NCBI GenBank assembly: GCA_016845145.1
Contig: JAERTE010000033.1
Coordinates: 62,001-126,000 of the forward strand
Direction: 5' to 3'
Source: Rhodospirillaceae bacterium
Lineage (GTDB): Bacteria; Pseudomonadota; Alphaproteobacteria; Rhodospirillales; Casp-alpha2
DNA length: 64,000 nucleotides
Within the stretch, counting starts at the first letter, position 1. Each line of letters starts with the position of its first letter. The notes below the pieces were generated by a model. It saw only the letters and a program-made list of their open reading frames with translations, searched no databases and had not been told where the DNA came from. The translations under genes and the position numbers were made by a program. This document shows, piece after piece, positions 18,070 to 27,064 of this stretch.

Positions 18070-18483
18070 ATGGACGAGAAAAACCCAAAATTCGCAGACC
18101 TGGAAGTTTTAGTTTGTGACGCCGACGACATGATCTTGAAGATCATGAGTCACATTCTTAACGATATGGGGTTTGGTTATGTAAAGGCGACCCGCAATCC
18201 GGAGACCGCGCTCATGCTGATCCGCGAACCTGTCGATAAACCTTTCGATCTTCTCGTCTGTGATTGGAAAATGCCGGAGATGAGCGGTATCGAGGTGCTG
18301 CAGAAATTGCGGGAAGGTGGGCATACGCTGCCATTTATCATGCTTACCAGCAACGTCACCAAAGAAGCCGTCGAGGAAGCTCGATCGGAAGGGGTTTCGG
18401 CTTATATCGCCAAACCGTTTTCCGCCGACCAAGTGCAGCGCAAGGTTGGCAGTGTGGCGTTGCGCCTGCTTAAAAAGAACTGA
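18070..18483 (+). CDS. CheY-like single-domain response regulator
   Basis: 137 residues: a receiver domain with acidic pocket D17-A-D19, phosphoacceptor D65 (LLVCDWKMPEMSG), Thr in MLTSN and Lys in AKPF. It has no output domain. It ends the fliL-to-TPR gene series and is distinct from cheY at 11846. It may be a second motor-binding or adaptation regulator; this is inferred. Confidence 0.88.
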   Translation: MDEKNPKFADLEVLVCDADDMILKIMSHILNDMGFGYVKATRNPETALMLIREPVDKPFDLLVCDWKMPEMSGIEVLQKLREGGHTLPFIMLTSNVTKEAVEEARSEGVSAYIAKPFSADQVQRKVGSVALRLLKKN

Positions 18484-18512
18484 CGCAGGATTTCCCCAGA
18501 TCGTTCCGTTGG

Positions 18513-19733
18513 TCATTCCGCTGGGCTGGGGGTTTGTGCGGCCGCTAGATGTTCGCGCTTTACCGGCATCGCCATGCCGGCCAGTCCGACAATGACCGCG
18601 AGGCCGGCCATGCCCAAAAACACCCAATAGAACCCGCCCGTGGCGTCATGCAAACCGCCAACCAGCGGCACTGCCGCGGAAGCAACGCCAAGTGAGGCCA
18701 AAAACTTGAACGCGTAGACGCGCGCGCGCCATTCAGCTGCGGCATAGCGCGCCACCACCATGTCGTTGATCGGGTTGAGTCCGAAAACCAGGAACATCAC
18801 CATCATGGCGGCGCCAATCATGCCAAAACCGCTGGCGACGGCCGCGGCTAGAAGCGCCGGCGATAATAGCCCCGCCACAACCAGGTAAATTGTCTTCAGA
18901 TGGTAGCGGTCCAGCAGGTAGCCGACCGTAACTTGCGCAATGGATGCGCTCATGAACACAACGAAAACCCAACCGCCGAGGGCCGTTGCATTAGGTGCCA
19001 GATCTCCCAAGCGTTCCGCCAAAACCTTGGGCATGGATACCGTGGTGGAAATGAAGATGATGCCGGTACAGATTGTGGCGATGAACATGCAGCCCAAAAT
19101 CATCCGCACATCACGCGCACTGACGCGGACATGGCTGCTGGAGGGGCGTTTGTCGCCGCTTGTCGCCGGTTCGCTACGGACGAAGAACACATAGGCGATT
19201 CCCGTCAGCATGCAGGCAGCACCGGGCACGATGAACGCTGCGCGCCAGCCGTGCAGGTCAATCAATACTCCGGCTACGATGGCCGCTGAGGAAACGCCCA
19301 GATTCCCGAAAACACCATTGATGCCGAGCGCCCGCCCGGCTCGTTTGCCGCCCCATTCCGCGATCATGGCGATGCCGACAGGATGATAGATGGACGCAAA
19401 AATACCGACACTGCACAATCCAATGGCCAGCCCGATGGGTCCTTGCGCAAATCCCGTGGCAATCGCCGAAGCGCCGATACCGAGTAAAAAGACGGCCATC
19501 ATGCCGGGCTTCGACCATTTGTCACCCAGCCAACCTGCCGGCAGTGAGCCCAACCCGAAGGCGACAAAACTCCATACGGACAGCGTCAACAGCGTCCCAT
19601 AGCTGCCGGAGAATAGAGGGTCGTGTTCGAGCGACAACACCACGGTCGTGTATATCAGCATAAACATGTGGTCGAAACTGTGGCCGACATTGAGGAACGC
19701 AAATTGCGCGTTTCGGCGAGTGAACAGACTCAT
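18513..19733 (-). CDS. MFS transporter
   Basis: 406 residues with 12 predicted membrane helices. The loop 2-3 motif is seen as GWLGDKWSKPGMMA and SIYHPVGIAMIAEW lies near helix 4, which recalls the fosmidomycin-resistance branch. The substrate is unknown. It starts 4 nt after fliP ends, so it is probably co-transcribed with flagellar export genes without an obvious functional link. Confidence 0.85.
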   Translation of the reverse strand: MSLFTRRNAQFAFLNVGHSFDHMFMLIYTTVVLSLEHDPLFSGSYGTLLTLSVWSFVAFGLGSLPAGWLGDKWSKPGMMAVFLLGIGASAIATGFAQGPIGLAIGLCSVGIFASIYHPVGIAMIAEWGGKRAGRALGINGVFGNLGVSSAAIVAGVLIDLHGWRAAFIVPGAACMLTGIAYVFFVRSEPATSGDKRPSSSHVRVSARDVRMILGCMFIATICTGIIFISTTVSMPKVLAERLGDLAPNATALGGWVFVVFMSASIAQVTVGYLLDRYHLKTIYLVVAGLLSPALLAAAVASGFGMIGAAMMVMFLVFGLNPINDMVVARYAAAEWRARVYAFKFLASLGVASAAVPLVGGLHDATGGFYWVFLGMAGLAVIVGLAGMAMPVKREHLAAAQTPSPAE

Positions 19734-19737
19734 GGGG

Positions 19738-20532
19738 CTAACCGCCGCCGAAACTGCGGACCAACGACCCGACGATCATGAACCAACCATCGACCAGAAC
19801 GAAGAAAATGATCTTGAAAGGGAGTGCGATGATAATCGGCGGCAACATCATCATGCCCATGGCCATCAGCACCGATGCGACAACCATATCGATGATCAGA
19901 AACGGCAGGAAAATAAGAAAACCGATTTCGAACGCGCGCCGCAGTTCTGATATCATAAACGCCGGTATCAGAAGCCGCATGGGCATGGTCGCGGCGCGGA
20001 TGGTGTCGGGGTCGGTGCCGCTGATGTCGACGAACAGGTTGAGATCCTGCTCACGGACATGTTTCAGCATAAACTCCCGAAAGGGCACGGACGCCCGCTC
20101 AAATGCCTCGAGTTCAGTAATTTCATCCTCGATCATCGGTTTGATCGCAGTGTCGTAAGCCTGCTCGAATGTCGGCATCATGACGAAAAAAGTCAGGAAC
20201 ATCGCCAGCGAAATCAGCACCTGGTTGGGCGGTGTCTGCTGCGTGCCCATGGCGGTTCGAAGGAACGACAGTACGATCATGATCCGCACGAACGACGTCA
20301 CCATGATCAGGATTGACGGCGCTAAAGACAGTACCGTTATCAGACCGACGATCTGTACGATCCGCCCCGTCGCTTCCGTACCTTGACCGAAGTCCAGATT
20401 GAGCTGCTGTGCTGCGGCTGGGCCGGTGAGCCACACGATTACGGCCAGCGCGCCGAATGTGGCCGCTGCACCGATCAGCAGGCGGCCGACGGGACGCAAC
20501 AGCGGGCGATACTTTTCCTGCCAGCGGTTCAT
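19738..20532 (-). CDS. fliP: Flagellar type III export gate protein FliP
   Basis: 264 residues: a cleavable N-terminal signal, then the FliP signatures SFVRIMIVLSFLRTAMGTQQ and FLIFLPFLIIDMVVASVLM. It is the core of the FliPQR export gate in the inner membrane. It overlaps fliO by 4 nt. fliQ, fliR and flhB are encoded elsewhere in this window (42322-44472), so the gate genes are split between two operons. Confidence 0.96.
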   Translation of the reverse strand: MNRWQEKYRPLLRPVGRLLIGAAATFGALAVIVWLTGPAAAQQLNLDFGQGTEATGRIVQIVGLITVLSLAPSILIMVTSFVRIMIVLSFLRTAMGTQQTPPNQVLISLAMFLTFFVMMPTFEQAYDTAIKPMIEDEITELEAFERASVPFREFMLKHVREQDLNLFVDISGTDPDTIRAATMPMRLLIPAFMISELRRAFEIGFLIFLPFLIIDMVVASVLMAMGMMMLPPIIIALPFKIIFFVLVDGWFMIVGSLVRSFGGG

Positions 20533-20861
20533 GTCTTGCCCCCATCGGCTTCAGCGCCCGCTTGTTTTATCGCGTCGGCAAAATTCGCGCGCGGCTCGAT
20601 ATCGCGTTCGATCACCAACTCGTTCGTCGGGCTGATGAGCAACAGATGTTCCACGTCATCGCGCCGCACGAGCACGAGTTTGCGGCGGCCGTCCACTGGC
20701 GTCACCTCAACGACGGAGAGCCTGCGGTTGCCGCCGGGCTTAAGGGATTTTGCCGGAAACCCGAACCCGGCGCGCCGCGCCAGTGCAGCCAGAAGTCCGA
20801 TCAGGCCGAGCACGAAAACCAGGGCGAGGGCAAAGCGCAGGTAGTCCAAACTGTCCATCAA
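20529..20861 (-). CDS. fliO: Flagellar biosynthetic protein FliO
   Basis: 110 residues with a single N-terminal membrane helix (residues about 7-27) and a small basic cytoplasmic domain with the family pattern RRLSVVEVTPVDGRRKLVLV and DVEHLLLISP. FliO helps assemble FliP. Start and stop overlap the flanking genes by 4 nt each. Confidence 0.85.
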   Translation of the reverse strand: MMDSLDYLRFALALVFVLGLIGLLAALARRAGFGFPAKSLKPGGNRRLSVVEVTPVDGRRKLVLVRRDDVEHLLLISPTNELVIERDIEPRANFADAIKQAGAEADGGKT

Positions 20862-21214
20862 CCGGCGTCCCCGTTTGTTCCGCCGCCATCTCCACCGCTA
20901 TCGCCTTTAGCGCCGTAGGCGTTCAGGGCGGCATTGTTCAGGCCTTCCCCGGCGACCAATCGCTGATGGCTGCGGGATAGAACCGCCGAAAGTTGATCGA
21001 GATCGGCAAGCACGGCATGAATGGCTTGTTCGACCCCGTCCTCAATTTTCTCGGGATGATCTTGCGAGGCTGCGGCGGCAATGTCTTCACAGACTTCCTG
21101 GACGGCGTTCTCCAGCCCGGAAAGATCGACGGCATTGCCCTCATCCAGAGCCGCTCTGGCATCCGAGATTGCAACGGAGATCGCTTTTAAACGCTCAAAG
21201 ACCGGCGATGTCAT
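20858..21214 (-). CDS. Small unknown protein in the fliO-fliP operon
   Basis: 118 residues, acidic and almost entirely helical up to residue about 95, with a disordered Gly/Asp tail. Size, helical heptads and position recall export chaperones of the FlgN type, but I see no diagnostic motif, so no function is assigned. It overlaps both neighbours by 4 nt, which argues that it is a real gene of the flagellar operon. Confidence 0.6.
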   Translation of the reverse strand: MTSPVFERLKAISVAISDARAALDEGNAVDLSGLENAVQEVCEDIAAAASQDHPEKIEDGVEQAIHAVLADLDQLSAVLSRSHQRLVAGEGLNNAALNAYGAKGDSGGDGGGTNGDAG

Positions 21215-21603
21215 GTGTCGGCCTCTCGCGACTGACGCCAGCCGTCCGCCATATCTTGCGCTTGGTCGCTGACACTGGGCGAAGGCTCGTCTCCAGGGGC
21301 GGCGTTATTGGCCTGATAGACATAGACCAAAATCTCGGCGACTGCGGCGAAAGCCTCCAGCGGGATTTCCGACTCGATATCGATCGCTGTCAGTAACTGC
21401 GCCAGATCGGCATCCTCGCGGACCTTGACGCCGTTTTGAAACGCCAGCTGCAAAATCTGCTCGGCGACGCGCCCGCGCCCGCCGGCAACGACTTTCGGCG
21501 CGCGGTCGTTCGGTTCTTGTTTCGCCAACGCGACGGCCACCGCGCCCGCGGTCGGGGGCGGCGGATTGAGATTCCCGGTCAGCGGTTTTTCATCGGCAGG
21601 CAA
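21211..21603 (-). CDS. FlhB C-terminal domain homologue (FlhX-type)
   Basis: 130 residues matching the part of the FlhB cytoplasmic domain that follows the NPTH cleavage site (AVALAKQEPNDRAPKVVAGG, then IPLEAFAAVAEILVYVYQ). It lacks the membrane part and NPTH. Such stand-alone homologues can replace the FlhB C-terminal fragment in export in some bacteria. Full-length flhB is at 43399. It is the first gene of the fliO-fliP operon. Confidence 0.8.
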   Translation of the reverse strand: MPADEKPLTGNLNPPPPTAGAVAVALAKQEPNDRAPKVVAGGRGRVAEQILQLAFQNGVKVREDADLAQLLTAIDIESEIPLEAFAAVAEILVYVYQANNAAPGDEPSPSVSDQAQDMADGWRQSREADT

Positions 21604-21669
21604 GGGCTGTTCCCCTTGGGGCTCATGTTAGACGAAGGCCGTATATCACAACGAATCGATGAACAAGCC

Positions 21670-21691
21670 TAACCCTGACTCCGTAGGGTTA
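21670..21691. promoter_or_regulatory. Inverted repeat between the flhX-like gene and sdaA
   Basis: TAACCCT at 21670-21676 and AGGGTTA at 21685-21691 form perfect 7-bp arms with an 8-nt spacer, in the divergent intergenic region. It is a possible operator; no regulator can be named. Confidence 0.35.
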
Positions 21692-21765
21692 ACAATGGCT
21701 AAAGCGTTTCATCATTGCCGAGTGCCTCAAATCGGGTTATCTGCGATGCGGGAGGGCGCGCCATC

Positions 21766-23151
21766 ATGTTTCTCAGCGTATTCGATATGTTCAAGATCGG
21801 TATCGGGCCATCGAGTTCACACACCATGGGGCCGATGGCGGCGGCGGGGCGGTTCGTGCACCGGCTGACGGCCAATGGCGACCTCAAAGCCACGGTCCGC
21901 GTCGAAGTGCGGCTGCACGGCTCCTTGGCGTTTACCGGAAAGGGCCACGGCACGGATACGGCGACGATCCTTGGGCTTTTGGGGGAAACCGCCGAGGAAA
22001 TCGACCTCGATGCAGCGCCCCAGATGCTGAGTACCGTCGAAGCGACGGGGCAATTGACGCTAGGTGGTGCGCATTCGATTGCGTTCAATGCGCAAACGGA
22101 ATTGATTTTCGACTACGGTCCGCCGCTGTCGGGCCATGCCAATGGCATGGTGTTGCGCGCACATGACACGAAGGGCGTTCTACTGCTGGAGCGAACCTAT
22201 TACTCCATCGGCGGCGGGTTCGTCCTGTCCGCGGATGAATTGGCGGCTATGTCGGACGAAGCGCCTTTCGCCGAGGTGCCGTTCGGCTTCACGACAGCAG
22301 CGGAAATGCTGCAGATGGGCGAGAGGTCGGGCAAATCCATTGCTGAAATGAAGGCCGACAACGAACTGGCGATCCGCAGCGACAGTGAGCTTCGAGACGG
22401 TTTGAACAAGGTTTGGTCGGCCATGGAAAACTGCATGGCACGCGGGCTCAAACAAGATGGCGTTTTGCCCGGCGGGCTTGGCGTAAAGCGCCGCGCGCGC
22501 CAGATTTTGGCGTCGCTGGAAAACGAGCAGGCGGAAGGCCTGAATGCGCGCTTCGAGCACGCGATCATGGATTGGATCAGTTTGTATGCCTTGGCCGTGA
22601 ACGAGGAAAACGCCGCTGGCGGGCGTATCGTCACGGCGCCGACCAATGGCGCGGCGGGGATCGTGCCGGCGGTCCTGCGCTATTACCTGGATTTCTGCCC
22701 CGGTGCATCTGACGCCGGTGTCCACGAGTTTCTGCTCACCGCGGCGGCCATCGGCGGCTTGATCAAGCACAATGCCTCCATATCCGGCGCCGAGGTGGGA
22801 TGCCAGGGCGAAGTCGGTTCGGCATCGGCCATGGCGGCAGCGGGATTGGCGGCGGTGTTGGGGGGCAGCAACGCCCAGATCGAGCACGCAGCCGAGATTG
22901 CGATCGAGCACCACCTCGGCATGACCTGCGACCCGGTCGGCGGGCTCGTGCAGGTGCCGTGTATCGAACGCAACGCCATGGGGGCGGTAAAGGCGGTCAA
23001 CGCGGCGTCCCTGGCGCTCAGGGGAGACGGCAGTCACTTCGTGCCGCTGGACACGGCGGTCGAAACCATGCGTCAGACCGGCCAAGACATGCTGTCAAAA
23101 TACAAAGAAACTTCGCAAGGCGGCCTGGCGGTCAACGTGACGGAGTGTTGA
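21766..23151 (+). CDS. sdaA: L-serine ammonia-lyase (iron-sulfur type)
   Basis: 461 residues from the ATG at 21766, where GGGAGG lies about 11 nt upstream and the product begins MFLSVFDMFKIGIGPSSSHT as in the family. The N-terminal beta domain is followed by the alpha domain carrying the cluster cysteines (GCQGEVGSASAM, MTCDPVGG and QVPCIERNAMGA). It converts L-serine to pyruvate and ammonia in the cytoplasm. It is apparently monocistronic. Confidence 0.95.
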   Translation: MFLSVFDMFKIGIGPSSSHTMGPMAAAGRFVHRLTANGDLKATVRVEVRLHGSLAFTGKGHGTDTATILGLLGETAEEIDLDAAPQMLSTVEATGQLTLGGAHSIAFNAQTELIFDYGPPLSGHANGMVLRAHDTKGVLLLERTYYSIGGGFVLSADELAAMSDEAPFAEVPFGFTTAAEMLQMGERSGKSIAEMKADNELAIRSDSELRDGLNKVWSAMENCMARGLKQDGVLPGGLGVKRRARQILASLENEQAEGLNARFEHAIMDWISLYALAVNEENAAGGRIVTAPTNGAAGIVPAVLRYYLDFCPGASDAGVHEFLLTAAAIGGLIKHNASISGAEVGCQGEVGSASAMAAAGLAAVLGGSNAQIEHAAEIAIEHHLGMTCDPVGGLVQVPCIERNAMGAVKAVNAASLALRGDGSHFVPLDTAVETMRQTGQDMLSKYKETSQGGLAVNVTEC

Positions 23152-23427
23152 GTGGGGGGAGAGCAGAGAAGGTTCTGCGAATGCAGAGGCAATTGAATTC
23201 CCGGCGTTGAATAACTGCTCGACCTTCAATTTCGGCGCTTTTCCTTGTCGGGCCGGGAGGCGTGCTTTTTACCCACTTCGGACATTGTGACTTTGCGCGA
23301 GTGACTTCCGGTTTGCGATTAGTTTGCAGACGTTTTAGCCGCGTTAACCGGTCAGCCCATTCGTGTGAATGTTTGGTATTTCTATCGAGCGTAAATGCAT
23401 TGGCAGGACGGAAACATATCGTCTTTT

Positions 23428-24102
23428 TTAACCCTGCAAAGTCTCGCTTTCTTCCAAGGTATGCTTCAGGCCACTCTCGATGTGATGGCGTAACAATTTG
23501 TCGGCACGTTCGATGTCGCGGTCGAGCGCCGCTTCGAACAGATGCTTGTGCTCGTGGACCGCCGTATCGCCGCGATAGGTCAGTATCTGCATCTGGTAGC
23601 GCAAGTATTTATCGTAGATTGTCTCATGCAGTTCCAAGAGATTCCTGGACCCGCATGCAGAAATCAGCGATTGGTGGAACTCTGCATCATAACGCTTCCA
23701 AAGTTCTTTTTGCGATTCGTCACCAGACAACAGCTGTTGTTCCATCCGATGTAGTTTGTGATGCGCCGCAGCGACGGAGCCTTCCCAGTCAGTATCCCCA
23801 TTCTCGATGGACAGCCTTAACGCACTGCATTCCAACAAGGCGCGCAAATCGGCAATTTCGCGAAGGTCGGCAGCGGAAACGGGCGCGACAAAAAAGCCCC
23901 GTTGCTCCTGAGCGATAACAAAGCCTTCGCTGGACAATCGGTTCAACGATTCACGCAGTGTCGATATGCTGGCCTTGTAGGCGGCCTTCATATTATCGAG
24001 CTTCAGTTTGGTGTCGGGCGCGAGCCGTCCAAAAATGATGTCTGTTCGGATTGCCTCGTAAGTGCTGAGTCCGACAGTCTGAGAGTGTGTTGTCTGTTGC
24101 AT
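23428..24102 (-). CDS. GntR-family (FCD) regulator of the catabolic island
   Basis: 224 residues from the ATG at 24102; longer frames begin in AT-rich intergenic sequence. The N-terminal winged helix reads STYEAIRTDIIFG and STLRESLNRLSSEGFV, and the C-terminal FCD ligand domain has the metal-binding pattern DAEFHQSLISACG and HEHKHLFEAAL. It is transcribed divergently from aroQ. An AATATC-A-GATAAT site lies between them, and related sites precede dctP and the 34.9-kb unit. It probably represses the island until the substrate is present, and represses itself. Confidence 0.85.
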   Translation of the reverse strand: MQQTTHSQTVGLSTYEAIRTDIIFGRLAPDTKLKLDNMKAAYKASISTLRESLNRLSSEGFVIAQEQRGFFVAPVSAADLREIADLRALLECSALRLSIENGDTDWEGSVAAAHHKLHRMEQQLLSGDESQKELWKRYDAEFHQSLISACGSRNLLELHETIYDKYLRYQMQILTYRGDTAVHEHKHLFEAALDRDIERADKLLRHHIESGLKHTLEESETLQG

Positions 24103-24195
24103 ACTTACTAAGTAACCGATCAAGCCGCCAATGTCAGCTAAATTGAAACATACCCTCTGATTTTTCAATGGCACCAAAACGCAGATGAAAATAAA

Positions 24196-24208
24196 AATAT
24201 CAGATAAT
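24196..24208. promoter_or_regulatory. Candidate GntR operator A
   Basis: AATATC-A-GATAAT matches the 6-1-6 palindrome AATATC-W-GATATT with one mismatch. It lies 94 nt from the gntR start codon and just upstream of the -35 of the predicted aroQ promoter. Confidence 0.55.
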
Positions 24209-24209
24209 C

Positions 24210-24237
24210 TTGAATAAAACATATAAAGTGCTATAGT
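24210..24237 (+). promoter_or_regulatory. Predicted sigma-70 promoter of aroQ
   Basis: TTGAAT at 24210-24215 and TATAGT at 24232-24237 are 16 nt apart. The element adjoins operator A and lies about 130 nt before the aroQ start. Confidence 0.5.
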
Positions 24238-24370
24238 CCTGACTTCACGGATGTGTCCGTGACCGACCGTTGATCTGCTGTTGCTCGTGAATGCGCCTCC
24301 GTGGCGACAGCTCGGTTTGCGGACGACAAAATCATTCGCCAAAGCGGCGGACAAAATAAGGACAAGCGAA

Positions 24371-24808
24371 GTGAACAAGCGCATTTTGGTTCTAAATGGC
24401 CCAAACCTGAACCTGTTGGGCGAACGACAGAAAGACCTCTACGGGGAGATCACCCTTGATGATGTCAACAATCGTTGCATGGACTTGGCGAAGGAGTTCG
24501 GTCTTGAAGTTCGCTTCGAGCAATCGAATCACGAAGGGGTGCTCATTGACCTCATTCATGAAGCTCGGAAATATGCGCACGGGATTATCATCAATCCTGG
24601 CGGATATACGCATACATCCGTCGCGATCCTAGATGCCTTGAACGCGTTTATTGGCGTTGTGCTCGAGGTTCACGTGTCCAACGTGTATAGGCGCAAGGAA
24701 TTCCGGCACAAATCGTACGTTTCGTTGCGGGCCGACGGTGTGATGGCCGGGTTCGGCGTTGATGGATATGAGCTTGCGCTCCGGCGCATGGCGAGCCTCT
24801 TGGTATGA
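24371..24808 (+). CDS. aroQ: 3-Dehydroquinate dehydratase, type II
   Basis: 145 residues from a GTG at 24371 with AAGGA about 10 nt upstream. The active-site residues N12, R19 and Y24 ([15 protein letters not shown]), the [10 protein letters not shown] loop and the EVHVSN/RR segment are present. It interconverts 3-dehydroquinate and 3-dehydroshikimate. Placed with a quinate/shikimate dehydrogenase and a TRAP transporter under a GntR regulator, it is probably catabolic (QuiB/QsuC role) rather than for aromatic amino acid synthesis. It overlaps the next gene by 4 nt. Confidence 0.93.
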   Translation: MNKRILVLNGPNLNLLGERQKDLYGEITLDDVNNRCMDLAKEFGLEVRFEQSNHEGVLIDLIHEARKYAHGIIINPGGYTHTSVAILDALNAFIGVVLEVHVSNVYRRKEFRHKSYVSLRADGVMAGFGVDGYELALRRMASLLV

Positions 24809-25908
24809 GCGAACGACTTCAGCTCGCACTTGTCGGTGCGGGCCTCATCGGCCAACGCCACGCTGAAGCCATGCGCATGCTCGGTGATGACATCTCAATT
24901 GCATCGGTTGTCGACCCGTCTGACGTCGGGCGTATGTATACGAAAAACATGGGTATCGACTGGTATCCGTCAATGAAGGAGATGTTCGCCGGCTCCTCGC
25001 CCGATGGGGCAATTCTTGCCACGCCGAATCAGGTGCATGTTGAAAACGGCCTTGAGTGTATAGCTGAGCGGTGCCCAATCTTGCTCGAAAAGCCCATCGC
25101 CACGTCATGCGAAGAGGCGCAAAAGCTTGTTGACGCTTCGCACGCTGAAGATGTCCCGGTTTTGATTGGTCATCATCGCCGCCATAATCCACTTATTCAA
25201 AAGGCCCGCCAGCTTATCCAGGACGGTCGGTTGGGCCGTATTACTTCCGTGCACGGAACGTGCTGGCTATTGAAGCCCAAAGATTATTTCGCACCCGAAT
25301 GGCGCCGAAAAGAAGGTGCCGGGCCAATCCTTGTCAATGCGATCCACGATGTTGATTTGATGCGGTATCTCTGCGGCGACGTCGAAACCGTTCAGGCGAT
25401 CTCATCCAACAGCATCAGAGGGTTCGAGACGGAAGATACAGCGGCCGTCTTGATGAGATTCAAGTCCGGCGCGCTCGGCACCTTCAATTTATCGGACACC
25501 GTAGCCTCTCCTTGGAGTTGGGAAATAACGGCTGGCGAAAACCCCGCTTACGCGTCAACGCCGCAAAGCTGCTACGTGATCGGCGGGACCGAAGGCTCTC
25601 TCTCGATACCGGATATGAGGCTTTGGCGTCATGAAGGGGAGGGCCATTGGAAACAACCGATCAGTGCCACTTCATTTCCAGAATCGAAGATCGACCCTCT
25701 TGTCGCGCAGATGCGGCATTTTGTGAATGTGATCCGAGGAAATGAAGCGCCCTTGGTGAGCGGCGAAGAGGGATTGATGTCGTTGGCAGTTGTCGAGGCA
25801 ATGAAGAAATCCGCTGAAAGTGGTGAAACCATCCGGCCCTTGGCGCCTGCATGGCGGGAAGCACCGGATTCAGCGGATGAGAACCTTCCCCATGCTGCAT
25901 TGGTTTAA
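24805..25908 (+). CDS. Gfo/Idh/MocA-family oxidoreductase 1
   Basis: 367 residues: an N-terminal Rossmann fold ([14 protein letters not shown]), the LLEKPIA motif whose Lys is catalytic, and a C-terminal alpha/beta substrate domain ([19 protein letters not shown], with the expected DxxxH-type spacing). It likely oxidises a hydroxyl of a cyclic polyol or sugar acid with NAD(P). The 4-nt overlap with aroQ suggests that the product feeds or receives dehydroquinate-like compounds. Specificity is unknown. Confidence 0.85.
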   Translation: MSERLQLALVGAGLIGQRHAEAMRMLGDDISIASVVDPSDVGRMYTKNMGIDWYPSMKEMFAGSSPDGAILATPNQVHVENGLECIAERCPILLEKPIATSCEEAQKLVDASHAEDVPVLIGHHRRHNPLIQKARQLIQDGRLGRITSVHGTCWLLKPKDYFAPEWRRKEGAGPILVNAIHDVDLMRYLCGDVETVQAISSNSIRGFETEDTAAVLMRFKSGALGTFNLSDTVASPWSWEITAGENPAYASTPQSCYVIGGTEGSLSIPDMRLWRHEGEGHWKQPISATSFPESKIDPLVAQMRHFVNVIRGNEAPLVSGEEGLMSLAVVEAMKKSAESGETIRPLAPAWREAPDSADENLPHAALV

Positions 25909-25909
25909 G

Positions 25910-25940
25910 TTTTTTAAAAATCTCAGAGATTTTTAAAAAA
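25910..25940. repeat. 31-bp perfect palindrome, AT-rich
   Basis: Two 15-nt arms around a single central A (T6A5TCTC, A, and the exact complement) begin 1 nt after the stop codon of the Gfo/Idh gene. It could be a rho-independent terminator in either direction, since it ends in A/T runs, or a protein-binding site. It separates the aroQ unit from the TRAP unit. Confidence 0.6.
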
Positions 25941-25975
25941 ACAATATGAAAAAGTAAAAACGTGTGATATAGGAA

Positions 25976-25994
25976 AATATCTGAAGTTGATATT
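25976..25994. promoter_or_regulatory. Candidate GntR operator B
   Basis: AATATC at 25976-25981 and GATATT at 25989-25994 (AAATATC/GATATTT when extended by one base on each side) are perfect inverted arms with a 7-nt spacer, 50 nt upstream of dctP. The first six bases plus the following TGA match operators A and C. Confidence 0.5.
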
Positions 25995-26044
25995 TGCCCG
26001 ACTACGGGACATCCAACTTCGCGGTCAAATAGGGAGTTATTTCA

Positions 26045-27040
26045 ATGATCAAAAGATTTTCGCGCCGAGTTTTCGTATCGGCCGTCACTTCAATCCTCGT
26101 CGCCGGTTCGTTGGTTTCGACCAGCTATGCAGCTGACAATATCAAGCTACGCTTTTCTTCTTCCGGTTCAGCCACAGGCGAAATCGGCAAGGCTATGATC
26201 GCCAAATTCGGCCCGGGTGTTTCCGGGTTTGCGGATTTTGAGCCGCACTTTGACTCGACACTGTTCAAGCAAGGTACCGAATTGGAAGCCATTGCCCGCG
26301 GCAATCTGGAGATGTCTAAAGCATCGGCTCAGGAGTTGGCGGAATTCATGCCCGAATTCTCGATCTTTACCGCCGGTTACGTGCATCGTGATGCCGCGCA
26401 CCAAGTTTCCGTATTCAACGCGCCGGTGATGGATCAGTTCAAGGCATTAGCCGAGGACACCTTGGGCGTTAAGCTGCTGACTGTCATGTATCTCGGTCGT
26501 CGTCAGGTCAATCTTCGGACCGATAAAAAGATCATGACGCCGGAAGACTTGAAAGGCGTCAATCTGCGTATGCCCGGCACTGAAGCCTGGCAGTTCCTGG
26601 GCAAAACCTTAGGTGCAAACCCGACGCCAATGGCATTCGCCGAAGTTTACACGGCTCTGCAAACCGGTGCTATCGATGGTCAAGACAATCCGCTGCCGAC
26701 TGTCGTGGATAAAAAATTCTACGAGGTGACGAAGCAAATCGTCTTAACGTCGCATCTGGTTGATCTCAACTACATCGCTATCTCGAAAAAGGTTTGGGGC
26801 AAGCTCTCCGCCGACCAGCAAAAGCAACTGCAGGCAGCGGCTGACTCTGCGGCAGAATTCGGGCGTGCAAACCAATTGAAGAAGGAAGAGGAACTGGTTT
26901 CCTTCCTCAAAAAGCAAGGTTTGAAGATTTATGAGCCAAACCAGGACGCCTTCCGCAAGCGGGTTCAGGGCATGTACCTGAAATCCGAAATGGCCAAGTC
27001 TTGGCCCAAAGGGGCAATTGAACAAATCAACGCTCTCTAA
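26045..27040 (+). CDS. dctP: TRAP transporter substrate-binding protein DctP
   Basis: 331 residues with a signal peptide that contains a Tat-like SRRVFV motif and a cleavage site near SYAADN. The DctP family pattern is seen in NLRMPGTEAW (the Arg that pairs with a substrate carboxylate), TALQTGAIDGQDNPL and YIAISKKVW. It delivers an organic acid to DctQM. A carboxylated cyclic polyol such as quinate or shikimate is the most economical guess from the neighbours. Confidence 0.92.
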   Translation: MIKRFSRRVFVSAVTSILVAGSLVSTSYAADNIKLRFSSSGSATGEIGKAMIAKFGPGVSGFADFEPHFDSTLFKQGTELEAIARGNLEMSKASAQELAEFMPEFSIFTAGYVHRDAAHQVSVFNAPVMDQFKALAEDTLGVKLLTVMYLGRRQVNLRTDKKIMTPEDLKGVNLRMPGTEAWQFLGKTLGANPTPMAFAEVYTALQTGAIDGQDNPLPTVVDKKFYEVTKQIVLTSHLVDLNYIAISKKVWGKLSADQQKQLQAAADSAAEFGRANQLKKEEELVSFLKKQGLKIYEPNQDAFRKRVQGMYLKSEMAKSWPKGAIEQINAL

Positions 27041-27064
27041 TCATTGGTGATGAGGAGCCAAGAC

